Shown here: piece by piece, positions 1-5,805 of the stretch | Numbering within the stretch: position 1 is the stretch's first letter | Layout: each line of letters opens with the position of its first letter | Source of the DNA: Gammaproteobacteria bacterium | GTDB taxonomy: Bacteria > Pseudomonadota > Gammaproteobacteria > Steroidobacterales > Steroidobacteraceae | DNA: 6,303 nt | Direction of reading: 5' to 3' | NCBI GenBank assembly: GCA_027451085.1 | Contig: DAIDKA010000247.1 | Coordinates: forward strand, 1-6,303 | Position numbers and translations under genes: made by a program | Notes under the pieces: model-generated | Databases searched by the model: none | Seen by the model: the letters and a program-made list of their open reading frames with translations, nothing else | Told to the model about the DNA's origin: nothing

Positions 1-18
1 GTGCATGAGCTGCTCTAG
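1..18 (+). other. 5' piece of the Gldg-family frame, ended by in-frame TAG
   Basis: Bases 1-15 read VHELL in the same frame as the large gene that follows, then TAG at 16-18, then EYADRAHGRLRL. As I recall the family, Gldg proteins have a segment of the type LLEEYA followed by a conserved DPxPFSxxEDRA stretch, so the TAG sits where a Glu codon (GAG) is expected. The protein resemblance runs straight through the stop. Either the gene is a pseudogene by one nonsense change, or base 16 is a sequencing or assembly error. The real start of the gene lies upstream of the window. Confidence 0.6.
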
Positions 19-60
19 GAGTACGCCGACCGGGCCCACGGCAGGCTGCGCCTGCACTTC

Positions 61-1620
61 GTGGACCCGCAGCCATTCTCGCAGGATGAGGACCGGGCCA
101 CCGAACTCGGCATCGATCCCATCGGCAACGGTGACACACCGCTGTACTTCGGCCTCGCCGGCACCAATGCCAGGGGCGGACACGCCGTGATCGGCTTCCT
201 CGATCCGGCCCGGGACAGCCTGCTCGAATACGACCTCTCCCGCCTCATCTATCGGCTGGATGACGCGCCCAGGCCGGTGGTGGGCTGGTTGACCGACCTG
301 CCGATGAGCGCGGGCTTCGATGAAACCGGACAGCCCCGCCAGGCCTGGGTCGCCTTTGAGCAGGCCCGGCAGTTGCTGGACCTGCGCGTGCTCAACGACA
401 ACACCACCACCATCGACCCGGCCATCAATGTGCTGGTGCTGGCGCATCCCGCGCATCTTTCGGCGGCGACACTGTTTGCCATCGACCAGTACGCGCTGCG
501 CGGCGGACACATCCTGGCGTTCATGGACCCGCTGGCGAACCAGGACACCGGTGGCGCCGACCCGAACGATCCGGCCGCACTGGCTGCCGCCGACCGCGGC
601 TCACACCTGCAGGCGCTGCTGGAGGCCTGGGGCGTGGACTTCAATCCCACGGCAGTGGTGCTGGACGCAAAGTACGCCCTGCCTGTAAACGCCGGCGACG
701 GACGCTCGGTGCGCCACCTGGGTCTGCTGGGTCTGGATGCGAGCGCGCAGGTCAACGCAGATCCGATCACCGCAGGGCTCGCGAGCATCAATCTCGGCAC
801 CGCCGGATTCCTGAGCCGCGCACCGGACGCAACCACCACGTTCACGCCCATCCTGCAGTCCAGCGACCAGGCGGCGCTGGTGCCGGCGTCCAGGATGGCG
901 TCACTGACCGATCCGGCCACGCTCTGCAGCGGCCTCAAGCCCAGCGGGCGGCGCTACACCCTGGCGGCCCGTGTCACCGGCAGGGTGAAAAGTGCATTCC
1001 CCGGCGGCCTGCCCGACAACGCGCAACTGCCGCCCGGGCAGACGCTGCTGTCGGCTTCGATCAAGCCGCTGGAACTGGTGGTGATCGCCGACTCCGACGT
1101 GCTGTCCGACTTCATGTGGGTGCGCACCCAGCAGCTTGCCGGACAGCGCGTGGCACAGCCCTTTGCCAACAACGGCGACCTGCTGCTCAACGCCATCGAC
1201 AACCTGGCCGGCAGCGACGACCTCATGAGCATCCGGGGACATGCAACCTATGAGCGGCCGTTCACCCGGGTCACCGCCCTGCAGGCCAGGGCCGACGAGC
1301 GCCTGCAGGCCAGGGCGCAGGAGCTGGAGGCCCGGCTGCGCGATACCGCGCAGCGGCTGAAGCAGCTCCAGGACCAGCGCACCGACCAGGGCGCGGCGAG
1401 CCTGACCCCGGCGCAGTACCAGGAACTGCAACGCTTCCAGGCCCGGAAGCTGCGCATCCGCAAGCAGTTGCGCGCCGTCCGGCTGGAGCTTGCCCAGGAC
1501 ATCGACCGGCTTGAGGCCTGGGTGGAATTCATCAATATTGTCCTGGCCCCGGTGCTGTTCGCCGTGCTCGCGCTGCTGGCTGGCCTGATGTTCCGGCGCA
1601 AGCGTATATTTCGCCCCTGA
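61..1620 (+). CDS. Gldg family protein (ABC transporter auxiliary, membrane-anchored), 5' incomplete
   Basis: This is the C-terminal 519 residues of a protein like the auxiliary component of uncharacterised ABC transport systems related to gliding-motility GldG. In this family a large extracytoplasmic domain is tethered to the membrane and partners an ABC permease and ATPase; the substrate is unknown. Visible marks are the DPQPFSQDEDRA start, LPMSAGFDETGQP and a WVAFEQARQLLDLR segment, FAIDQYALRGGHILAFMDP at about residues 139-157, a Glu/Arg/Gln-rich coiled coil at about 403-488, and one C-terminal membrane helix at about 490-511 followed by basic residues. GTG at 61 is the first standard start after the in-frame TAG at 16-18, but it has no Shine-Dalgarno and lies inside conserved sequence. 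It is therefore unlikely to be a natural start. The upstream part and the permease/ATPase genes would lie to the left. The family call is firm; whether the gene is intact is open. Confidence 0.85.
   Translation: MDPQPFSQDEDRATELGIDPIGNGDTPLYFGLAGTNARGGHAVIGFLDPARDSLLEYDLSRLIYRLDDAPRPVVGWLTDLPMSAGFDETGQPRQAWVAFEQARQLLDLRVLNDNTTTIDPAINVLVLAHPAHLSAATLFAIDQYALRGGHILAFMDPLANQDTGGADPNDPAALAAADRGSHLQALLEAWGVDFNPTAVVLDAKYALPVNAGDGRSVRHLGLLGLDASAQVNADPITAGLASINLGTAGFLSRAPDATTTFTPILQSSDQAALVPASRMASLTDPATLCSGLKPSGRRYTLAARVTGRVKSAFPGGLPDNAQLPPGQTLLSASIKPLELVVIADSDVLSDFMWVRTQQLAGQRVAQPFANNGDLLLNAIDNLAGSDDLMSIRGHATYERPFTRVTALQARADERLQARAQELEARLRDTAQRLKQLQDQRTDQGAASLTPAQYQELQRFQARKLRIRKQLRAVRLELAQDIDRLEAWVEFINIVLAPVLFAVLALLAGLMFRRKRIFRP
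1279..1316 (+). repeat. Short direct repeat inside the Gldg coiled coil
   Basis: CTGCAGGCCAGGGC occurs at 1279-1292 and again at 1303-1316, 24 bp apart. It encodes LQARA twice in the stretch LQARADERLQARAQEL. This fits internal duplication of an eight-residue unit in a coiled coil, or simply codon reuse in a repetitive helix. No mobile or regulatory meaning is implied. Confidence 0.5.
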
Positions 1621-1636
1621 ACGCTGAAATCCCGTT

Positions 1637-1650
1637 AGGAGACTCCCATT
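1637..1650 (+). promoter_or_regulatory. Ribosome binding site placed for an ATT start codon
   Basis: AGGAG at 1637-1641 is followed by six bases and then ATT at 1648-1650, in frame with the aldolase. The next in-frame standard start, GTG at 1666, is 24 bases from the Shine-Dalgarno, too far for normal initiation. Starting at ATT adds SKHVA before the GTG-encoded residue and gives 225 residues, close to the usual family length of about 227. An ATG at 1658 is in another frame. Confidence 0.55.
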
Positions 1651-2325
1651 AGCAAACATGTCGCTGTGCGTGAAATCGCACGTCCGGATCCAGCCGTCTG
1701 CAAGGCGCTGGCCACCTATGGCGTCGCCACCGTGCACGAAGCCCAGGGCCGTATCGGCCTGCTGGCCTCGTACATGCGCCCGATCTATTCCGGCAAGTCG
1801 ATCGCAGGTCCCGCGGTCACCGTGTCCTCACCCCCGGGCGACAACTGGATGATCCACGTCGCGGCGGAACTGGTGAAACCCGGTGACATCCTGGTGGTGG
1901 CCCCCACCTCGTCCTGCGAGGACGGCTACTTCGGTGATCTTCTCGCCACCTCGCTGCAGGCGCATGGCGTGCAGGGATTGATCATCGATGCGGGGGTGCG
2001 CGACGTTGCCACGCTCAAGCAGATGGATTTCCCGGTGTGGAGCAAGGCCATCTACGCCCAGGGCACCATCAAGGCCAGCCTGGGATCGGTGAACGTCCCG
2101 GTGATCTGCGCCGCGCAGGCCATCAATCCCGGTGACGTGGTGGTGGCGGACGACGACGGGGTATGCGTCGTGCGCCGCGAGGACGCCGCCAAGGTGGCGG
2201 AAGCCGCCGCCAGGCGCGTTGCACTGGAGGAAGAAAAGCGCAAGCGCCTCGCCTCCGGCGAGTTGGGCATGGACATCTACAAGTTCCGCGAAAAGCTCGC
2301 GGCGCTGGGCCTGGAATACAAGTAG
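1648..2325 (+). CDS. ligK: 4-carboxy-4-hydroxy-2-oxoadipate aldolase/oxaloacetate decarboxylase (RraA-like fold)
   Basis: This is a class II, metal-dependent pyruvate aldolase. It splits 4-carboxy-4-hydroxy-2-oxoadipate into pyruvate and oxaloacetate, the last step of protocatechuate 4,5-cleavage and gallate breakdown. Family members also decarboxylate oxaloacetate. The protein is cytosolic. It carries ATVHEAQGRIGLL near the N terminus, MRPIYSGKSIAGPAVTV, PGDNWMIHVAAE, then DGYFGDLLATS leading to AGVRD. These make the D-x20-R-D motif (D97, R118, D119 counting from ATT) that supplies metal and substrate contacts in this family. The C terminus, ELGMDIYKFREKL, is typical of ProA/LigK-type enzymes rather than the ribonuclease E regulator RraA. 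I chose ATT at 1648 because of the Shine-Dalgarno; GTG at 1666 is the alternative. It lies 27 bp after the Gldg gene, so co-transcription is likely. No other aromatic-degradation gene is in view, so the in vivo substrate and the symbol are uncertain. Confidence 0.85.
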   Translation: MSKHVAVREIARPDPAVCKALATYGVATVHEAQGRIGLLASYMRPIYSGKSIAGPAVTVSSPPGDNWMIHVAAELVKPGDILVVAPTSSCEDGYFGDLLATSLQAHGVQGLIIDAGVRDVATLKQMDFPVWSKAIYAQGTIKASLGSVNVPVICAAQAINPGDVVVADDDGVCVVRREDAAKVAEAAARRVALEEEKRKRLASGELGMDIYKFREKLAALGLEYK

Positions 2326-2328
2326 GCC

Positions 2329-2357
2329 GCAAGGTCGGTTATAAACCACCGCCTTGC
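2329..2357. terminator. Inverted repeat between convergent genes, possible terminator
   Basis: GCAAGG (2329-2334) pairs with CCTTGC (2352-2357), and inside it GGTT (2337-2340) pairs with AACC (2344-2347) around ATA. The structure lies in the 51-bp gap between the stop of the aldolase and the stop of the opposing Crp-type gene, where a bidirectional terminator is expected. There is no T-run on either side and the stem has an unequal internal loop, so a rho-independent role is unproven. A second small repeat, CCGG-AAAG-CCGG, follows at 2357-2368. Confidence 0.3.
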
Positions 2358-2376
2358 CGGAAAGCCGGCCGCCTGC

Positions 2377-3093
2377 TCACAACTGCAGCCGGTCGGTTTC
2401 CGTCCTGACGACGCCGTAGCACTCGCAGCACAGCTGCTCCAGCCGCTCGCGGTCCAGCACGGTGATATGGCCACGGGCATAGCGTATGACCCCCAGCTTC
2501 TGCAGTTTGCCGGCGGCTTCGGTCACCCCTTCACGGCGGGCGCCGAGCATGTTGGCGATGAGTTCCTGCGTCATGTCCAGTTGATTGGACGACAGGCGGT
2601 CCAGTGAGAGCAGCAGCCAGCGGCACAGCTGCTGGTCGACCGAGTGGTGCCGGTTGCACACCGCGGTCTGGGCCATCTGCGTGATCAAGGCCTGCGTATA
2701 GCGCAGCAGCAGCAACTGTGTCTGCCCGTTGCGATGGAACTCCTCCTTGAGCTGCTGGCCCGCCAGGCGGTATGCGTGCCCCGCGCTCTGCACGACCGCG
2801 CGGCTCGGCATGGTCTCGCCGCCCATGAACAGCGCAATGCCGATGATGCCATCATTACCCACGACCGCGATCTCGGCCGAGGCGCCGTTTTCCATGACAT
2901 GCAGCAGCGAGACGATGCAGTCGGTCGGAAAATAGACATGCCGCAGGACATCCCCCGACTCACACAAGACCTTGCCGAGCGGCATCGGCACCCGCTGCAA
3001 CCTGGGGAAGATCCGCTCCTGCTCCAGGGGCGGCAGGGCCGCCAGCAGACGGTTCCGCCGCGGATCGCGGCTGTTGGTCATGAAAGGGTCCAC
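2377..3093 (-). CDS. Crp/Fnr family transcriptional regulator (first copy)
   Basis: This is a 238-residue DNA-binding regulator. Residues about 20-120 form a cyclic-nucleotide-binding-like beta-roll (VYFPTDCIVSLL, AEIAVVGNDGIIGIALFMGG). A long dimerisation helix follows around 125-160, then a winged helix-turn-helix at about 172-213 with ARREGVTEAAGKLQKLGVI as the recognition part. The cAMP-binding phosphate cassette of true Crp is not evident, and there is no N-terminal Fnr cysteine cluster, so the signal is unknown. Cysteines at 146 (in CNRHH), 157, 222, 223 and 225 (CCECY) stand out. The start is GTG at 3093, because GGGAGG (plus-strand 3099-3104) sits five bases upstream; the internal ATG at 3081 is too far from it. 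A TATAAT box lies about 27 bases upstream of the start. It is divergent from the hydroxylase gene and resembles the regulator at 5815-6303. Confidence 0.9.
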   Translation of the reverse strand: MDPFMTNSRDPRRNRLLAALPPLEQERIFPRLQRVPMPLGKVLCESGDVLRHVYFPTDCIVSLLHVMENGASAEIAVVGNDGIIGIALFMGGETMPSRAVVQSAGHAYRLAGQQLKEEFHRNGQTQLLLLRYTQALITQMAQTAVCNRHHSVDQQLCRWLLLSLDRLSSNQLDMTQELIANMLGARREGVTEAAGKLQKLGVIRYARGHITVLDRERLEQLCCECYGVVRTETDRLQL

Positions 3094-3119
3094 AGCAGCC
3101 TCCCGCTTCTGAACTTGTC

Positions 3120-3125
3120 ATTATA
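3120..3125 (-). promoter_or_regulatory. Candidate -10 box for the Crp-type gene
   Basis: The minus strand reads TATAAT here, followed by G. Transcription would begin near 3113, giving a leader of about 20 bases before the GTG start at 3093, which leaves room for the Shine-Dalgarno. No good -35 match lies 16-18 bases upstream; the minus strand there reads AACAAA. A self-complementary GCATGCATGC (3129-3138) falls in the spacer. The promoter may be weak or activator-dependent. Confidence 0.45.
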
Positions 3126-3200
3126 GCCGCATGCATGCCGCCTTTGTTTCATACCGAACATACCAGGGATCGTACGCCCCGGCGGCGGCCACCAGGACCG

Positions 3201-3216
3201 TGTACGCCATCGCACA
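3201..3216. promoter_or_regulatory. Candidate CRP/FNR-type operator palindrome
   Basis: The 16-bp stretch TGTACGCCATCGCACA has symmetry TGT-x-CG-N4-CG-x-ACA: five of the eight base pairs match across the centre at 3208.5. The length and the TGT...ACA ends match the 5-6-5 layout of CRP-family sites (TGTGA-N6-TCACA), although the inner bases differ. The centre is about 63 bases upstream of the predicted hydroxylase transcription start (about 3272), near the class I activator position. This is inference from geometry; the site may be chance. Confidence 0.25.
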
Positions 3217-3219
3217 GAC

Positions 3220-3233
3220 CGAGGCCGCCCTCG
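3220..3233. repeat. Perfect small inverted repeat upstream of the hydroxylase promoter
   Basis: CGAGG (3220-3224), CCGC, then CCTCG (3229-3233) form a perfect 5-bp stem with a 4-base spacer. It lies just upstream of where a -35 box would be for the TATAAT at 3260. It could be a protein-binding site or a short hairpin. In GC-rich DNA such a repeat also arises by chance. Confidence 0.25.
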
Positions 3234-3259
3234 TGCATAGGCTGCAATAGAAAGTCGCA

Positions 3260-3265
3260 TATAAT
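3260..3265 (+). promoter_or_regulatory. -10 box for the hydroxylase gene
   Basis: A perfect TATAAT lies 32 bases before the ATG at 3298 and would give a transcription start near 3272 and a leader of about 26 bases. It is flanked by GCAT and ATGC (3257-3260, 3264-3267), a small inverted repeat around ATA. No recognisable TTGACA-like -35 is present at a 16-18 base spacing, which is typical of activator-dependent promoters. Confidence 0.5.
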
Positions 3266-3297
3266 GCATAACAGATACCAGTGTCGGGAGGCTGCCC

Positions 3298-3903
3298 ATG
3301 ACTGATGGCGAAACAGGGCCCGGTACGCAGGGGAAGCCCGGACGGACCCGCTCCGGATGGATTTTTTCCCTGCAGCACAGCAGGCTGGCCTACTACATTG
3401 ACTTCGCCCTGCTGTACGGCACGGTCATGGCGCTGACCGCGTTCCTGATACTCAGCGGCACGCACGGGCGGCCCGTGGGGATCATCATCCTGGTGCCCGT
3501 GGGCTACGGTACCTGGACCCTGACCGAGTACCTGGTACACCGTTACCTGCTGCACGGCCTGCAACCCTTTCGCAGCTGGCACGCCCTGCACCACCGCCTG
3601 CAGACTGATCTGATCTACGCGCCGACCGCCCTGACCGCAACGGCAATAACCGGGCTCGTTTTCCTGCCCGCATGGCTGCTCGGCGGCATGACCCGCGCCT
3701 GCGCCTTCACGCTTGGCTTCCTGATCGGATACCTGGTCTATTCGATCACCCACCACGCGGTACACCATTGGCGTTGTGACGGCGCATGGCTCAAGCATCG
3801 CAAGCGCTGGCACTCCCTGCATCACCGACCCAGCCAGGTTCCAGGCCGCTACGGAGTGACGACCGCGTTATGGGACCACGTCTTCCGCAGTACCGCACTC
3901 TGA
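3298..3903 (+). CDS. Fatty acid hydroxylase/sterol desaturase family membrane protein
   Basis: This is a 201-residue integral membrane di-iron oxygenase of the fatty acid hydroxylase superfamily. These enzymes use O2 and electrons to hydroxylate or desaturate lipids, sterols or carotenoids at the cytoplasmic face of the membrane. All histidine boxes are present: HRYLLH (81-86, preceded by TEYLV), HALHH (95-99), HHAVHH (152-157) and HSLHH (172-176). Hydrophobic stretches at about 32-53, 58-75, 109-129 and 134-151 fit four membrane segments. The N terminus (1-25) is hydrophilic. GGGAGG at 3286-3291 with a six-base spacer supports the ATG. The protein is short but the catalytic core is complete. 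The substrate cannot be told from the sequence; fatty acid, ceramide-like lipid and carotenoid are all possible. It is divergent from a Crp-type regulator and converges on the isomerase gene with nine bases between stop codons. Confidence 0.88.
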   Translation: MTDGETGPGTQGKPGRTRSGWIFSLQHSRLAYYIDFALLYGTVMALTAFLILSGTHGRPVGIIILVPVGYGTWTLTEYLVHRYLLHGLQPFRSWHALHHRLQTDLIYAPTALTATAITGLVFLPAWLLGGMTRACAFTLGFLIGYLVYSITHHAVHHWRCDGAWLKHRKRWHSLHHRPSQVPGRYGVTTALWDHVFRSTAL

Positions 3904-3912
3904 CGGTGGCTC

Positions 3913-4749
3913 TCAGCGGTGATCCGGACGGAACCACGGGCTGCCATAGACGGCCTCGAACTGCGCGGCCTTGAGGCTTGCGCCACTCACCAGGGCACCA
4001 TCCACTCCCGGCGACGCCAGGATTTCGCGGGCGTTGAATGCCTTGACTGATCCGCCATAAAGGATGCGAACCCGCTTCCCCGCCGCGCCCAGCCGCGCGA
4101 CCAGGCATTCGCGTGCATGCGCATGTGCCTCCGCGATCTGTACCGGGGTCGGCATCTGCCGCATGCTGAGCGCCTGCAGCGGTTCATAGGCGACCGCGGT
4201 GGCTGCGGCCGGCGCGTCCTCCGGCACACTCTCCCGGATCTGATCCATGCACGGCGAACAGGTGCCACGCTGGCCATTGCGGCCTTGGGCGTCACCTATG
4301 CAGATTATGGCCAACAGTCCCGCACGCCAGGCCGCCTTCGCCTTCGCAGCCACCATGGTGCTGGTTTCGCCGTGATGCCGGCGGCGCTCCGCATGTCCCA
4401 GTATCACCGCGCGGGCGCCTGCGCTCCTGAGCATCTCGGCACTGATATCGCCGGTGAATGCTCCGCGGACCTCGCTATGGCAGTCCTGGCCGCCGATGCC
4501 GATCCGGCCGGCAGCCACCTCAGCGGCGCGGGCTATCAGCGTCGACGGTACGCACAGCACGATGTCCGCGGACGGGGGCCTCGCCCTCACGGACGACACG
4601 AGCGCCTCGATCTCCGCCAGCTGCGCCGGCAGGCCGTGCATCTTCCAGTTTCCGACGATCAGGGGCCGCATGATCTCGACGCCGTGGACGGCGCGCACGC
4701 AGCCAGCCCCGGCAATCTGATGGTCATACATGGAAGTGGCAGGATTCAC
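3913..4749 (-). CDS. tpiA: Divergent triose-phosphate isomerase paralogue
   Basis: This is a cytosolic TIM-barrel isomerase. The standard reaction is dihydroxyacetone phosphate to glyceraldehyde 3-phosphate. Counting from the internal ATG at 4671 (RPLIVGNWKMHG), the protein is 252 residues, the family's usual length. It keeps N8 and K10, H93 (GHAERR), E163 (AYEP), the YGGS loop (205-208) and GAFTGDIS (70-77). Loop 6, normally close to PVWAIGTGKTA, is PLQALSMRQMP (164-174), and the phosphate-binding LVGGASL is LVSGASL. Activity may be weak or directed at another phosphosugar, as with the TIM paralogue EryH. The chosen GTG at 4749 has GAGGAG five bases upstream and adds 26 residues; the family-like start at 4671 has only a weak site. 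The first half of the extension uses A/T-ending codons unlike the gene body. It lies 52 bp after the slipin gene, probably in one transcript. The family is certain; the activity and the start are not. Confidence 0.85.
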   Translation of the reverse strand: MNPATSMYDHQIAGAGCVRAVHGVEIMRPLIVGNWKMHGLPAQLAEIEALVSSVRARPPSADIVLCVPSTLIARAAEVAAGRIGIGGQDCHSEVRGAFTGDISAEMLRSAGARAVILGHAERRRHHGETSTMVAAKAKAAWRAGLLAIICIGDAQGRNGQRGTCSPCMDQIRESVPEDAPAAATAVAYEPLQALSMRQMPTPVQIAEAHAHARECLVARLGAAGKRVRILYGGSVKAFNAREILASPGVDGALVSGASLKAAQFEAVYGSPWFRPDHR

Positions 4750-4754
4750 GGGTA

Positions 4755-4760
4755 CTCCTC
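4755..4760 (-). promoter_or_regulatory. Strong ribosome binding site upstream of the isomerase GTG
   Basis: The minus strand reads GAGGAG here, then five bases (TACCC), then GTG at 4749-4747. This is the best Shine-Dalgarno near the gene and is why the longer start was chosen over ATG at 4671. An alternative is that it drives translation into the core from a non-conserved leader. Confidence 0.6.
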
Positions 4761-4801
4761 GTCAATTCAAGTGCATGCTGCTCAACGCCCGGTGTTCCGC
4801 C

Positions 4802-5704
4802 CTACGCTGCGAACGGCGGGCGTACAGCCGCCGCGGTCACCGGCGGGTTCCGGCCCTCGGTTGACACGCCGGCTGCGGCAAGCGCCAGCGCCAGGGTTCC
4901 CGGGGAGGGATCCAGGCTGCCAACCATCGAACTGGGCATCAGGATGGTCGCCCCGCGTTCCTTGGTGGTCTCATAGATGATGTTCATCGCCCGCAACTGC
5001 AACGCCCAGGGATGCCCGGCATAGACGGCGGCGGCCTCGACGAACTTGCCCGCAATCTCGGCCTCGGCCGACCCCAGGATGACCCGGGCCTGCTTCTCAC
5101 GCTCTGCCTGGGCCTGGCGGGACATCGCGTCCTGCAACGCCACGGGAATGGCCACGTCGCGGATCTCCACGGCGCTCACAGAAATGCCCCAGGGGGCGGT
5201 CTTCAGGCCGATCTCGAGTTTCAACTGCTGGTCCGCATCCTTCCGGTCCGACAGCAGCGATGCCAGCAGTGAAGCGCCGATCATCTCGCGCAACGAGGTC
5301 TGCGAGACGCGGTCGATCGCCTCGCGGTAATTGGTGATCGCCAGGGCGGCCTTTTCGGCATCGTGCACGTGCCAGAAGACGATCGCATCGACATTGACCG
5401 GAACCGTGTCCCTGGTGAGGGCCTGCTCGGCATTGAAAGCCGTGGTCTGGATCCGCTCGTCAATGATCGCGATCACGGTGTCGAGGACCGGCACGATGGC
5501 AAACAGTCCCGCTCCCCTGACCGCCTGCAGCTTGCCCATCCGCAGGATCACGAATTTCTGCCAGACATTGGCCATCTTCAGCGACAAGGCGACGATGATC
5601 GCAACCACGAACAGCGCGGCAGCCAGATAGAGGTTCTTCCAGTATCCCGCCGCGAGGGCGGCCGCCACCAGGGCATACACCAGGAATGAGGTGACTGGAT
5701 TCAT
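4802..5704 (-). CDS. Slipin family protein (SPFH/stomatin/band 7)
   Basis: This is a 300-residue membrane scaffold protein of the stomatin/prohibitin superfamily. Such proteins oligomerise at the inner membrane, organise lipid microdomains and often work with NfeD-type membrane proteases. Two N-terminal hydrophobic segments (about 5-20 and 25-42) are followed by the band 7 domain (about 46-200). That domain contains RGAGLFAIVPVLD, ALTRDTVPVNVDAIVFWHV, SLLSDRKDADQQL, PWGISVSAVEIRDVAIPVALQDAMSRQAQAEREKQAR and an Ala/Glu-rich helix. The conserved tail segment LRAMNIIYETTKERGATILMPSSM (238-260) identifies a slipin. The last 35 residues are Ala/Pro-rich and not conserved. ATG at 5704 is chosen because GGAGAG (plus-strand 5710-5715) precedes it and the protein begins just before the first membrane helix. 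A longer frame from 5866 would overlap the upstream regulator and add non-family sequence. No nfeD is next to it; the isomerase follows after 52 bp. Confidence 0.9.
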   Translation of the reverse strand: MNPVTSFLVYALVAAALAAGYWKNLYLAAALFVVAIIVALSLKMANVWQKFVILRMGKLQAVRGAGLFAIVPVLDTVIAIIDERIQTTAFNAEQALTRDTVPVNVDAIVFWHVHDAEKAALAITNYREAIDRVSQTSLREMIGASLLASLLSDRKDADQQLKLEIGLKTAPWGISVSAVEIRDVAIPVALQDAMSRQAQAEREKQARVILGSAEAEIAGKFVEAAAVYAGHPWALQLRAMNIIYETTKERGATILMPSSMVGSLDPSPGTLALALAAAGVSTEGRNPPVTAAAVRPPFAA

Positions 5705-5709
5705 GATGA

Positions 5710-5715
5710 CTCTCC
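5710..5715 (-). promoter_or_regulatory. Ribosome binding site fixing the slipin start
   Basis: The minus strand reads GGAGAG, then five bases (TCATC), then ATG at 5704-5702. It supports the 300-residue slipin over the longer in-frame reading that starts at 5866 inside the neighbouring gene. Confidence 0.6.
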
Positions 5716-5731
5716 GCGGTATTTGCAACGG

Positions 5732-5805
5732 CTGCCAGCCTGTGCGCATACGTGGATCATGTCGGTGCGCTGGCGAACACAACCACCCCGGGCGACGGCT
5801 GGCAG
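5732..5805. repeat. Long-range 9-bp inverted repeat in the regulator-slipin gap
   Basis: CTGCCAGCC (5732-5740) and GGCTGGCAG (5797-5805) are exact reverse complements, with 56 bases between them, and a G-T pair could extend the stem by one. They span most of the 110-bp gap between the Crp-type gene and the slipin gene. On the minus-strand transcript this could close a multibranch leader structure, act as a weak terminator without a T-run, or be two sites for a looping protein. No convincing promoter is visible in the gap. Confidence 0.4.

Noticed and set aside
901..1737. 278-codon open frame on the minus strand over the Gldg and aldolase genes
   Set aside because: It crosses two well-supported genes on the opposite strand and is Gln/Gly/Leu-rich without any family signature.
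1658..1852. ATG at 1658 as the start of a gene after the Shine-Dalgarno
   Set aside because: It is in a different frame from the aldolase and gives a 64-residue Ser/Pro/Arg-rich shadow that overlaps the conserved enzyme.
3129..3138. Self-complementary GCATGCATGC as an operator
   Set aside because: It is a simple alternating palindrome with no extension of symmetry beyond ten bases; noted only as lying in a promoter spacer.
3121..3825. 234-codon open frame on the minus strand over the hydroxylase
   Set aside because: It is antisense to a gene with clear histidine boxes, has no recognisable domain, and its composition is what GC-rich shadow frames produce.
4117..4980. 287-codon open frame on the plus strand over the isomerase and slipin
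   Set aside because: It is antisense to both genes, has no domain and no ribosome binding site; it is a shadow of high GC content.
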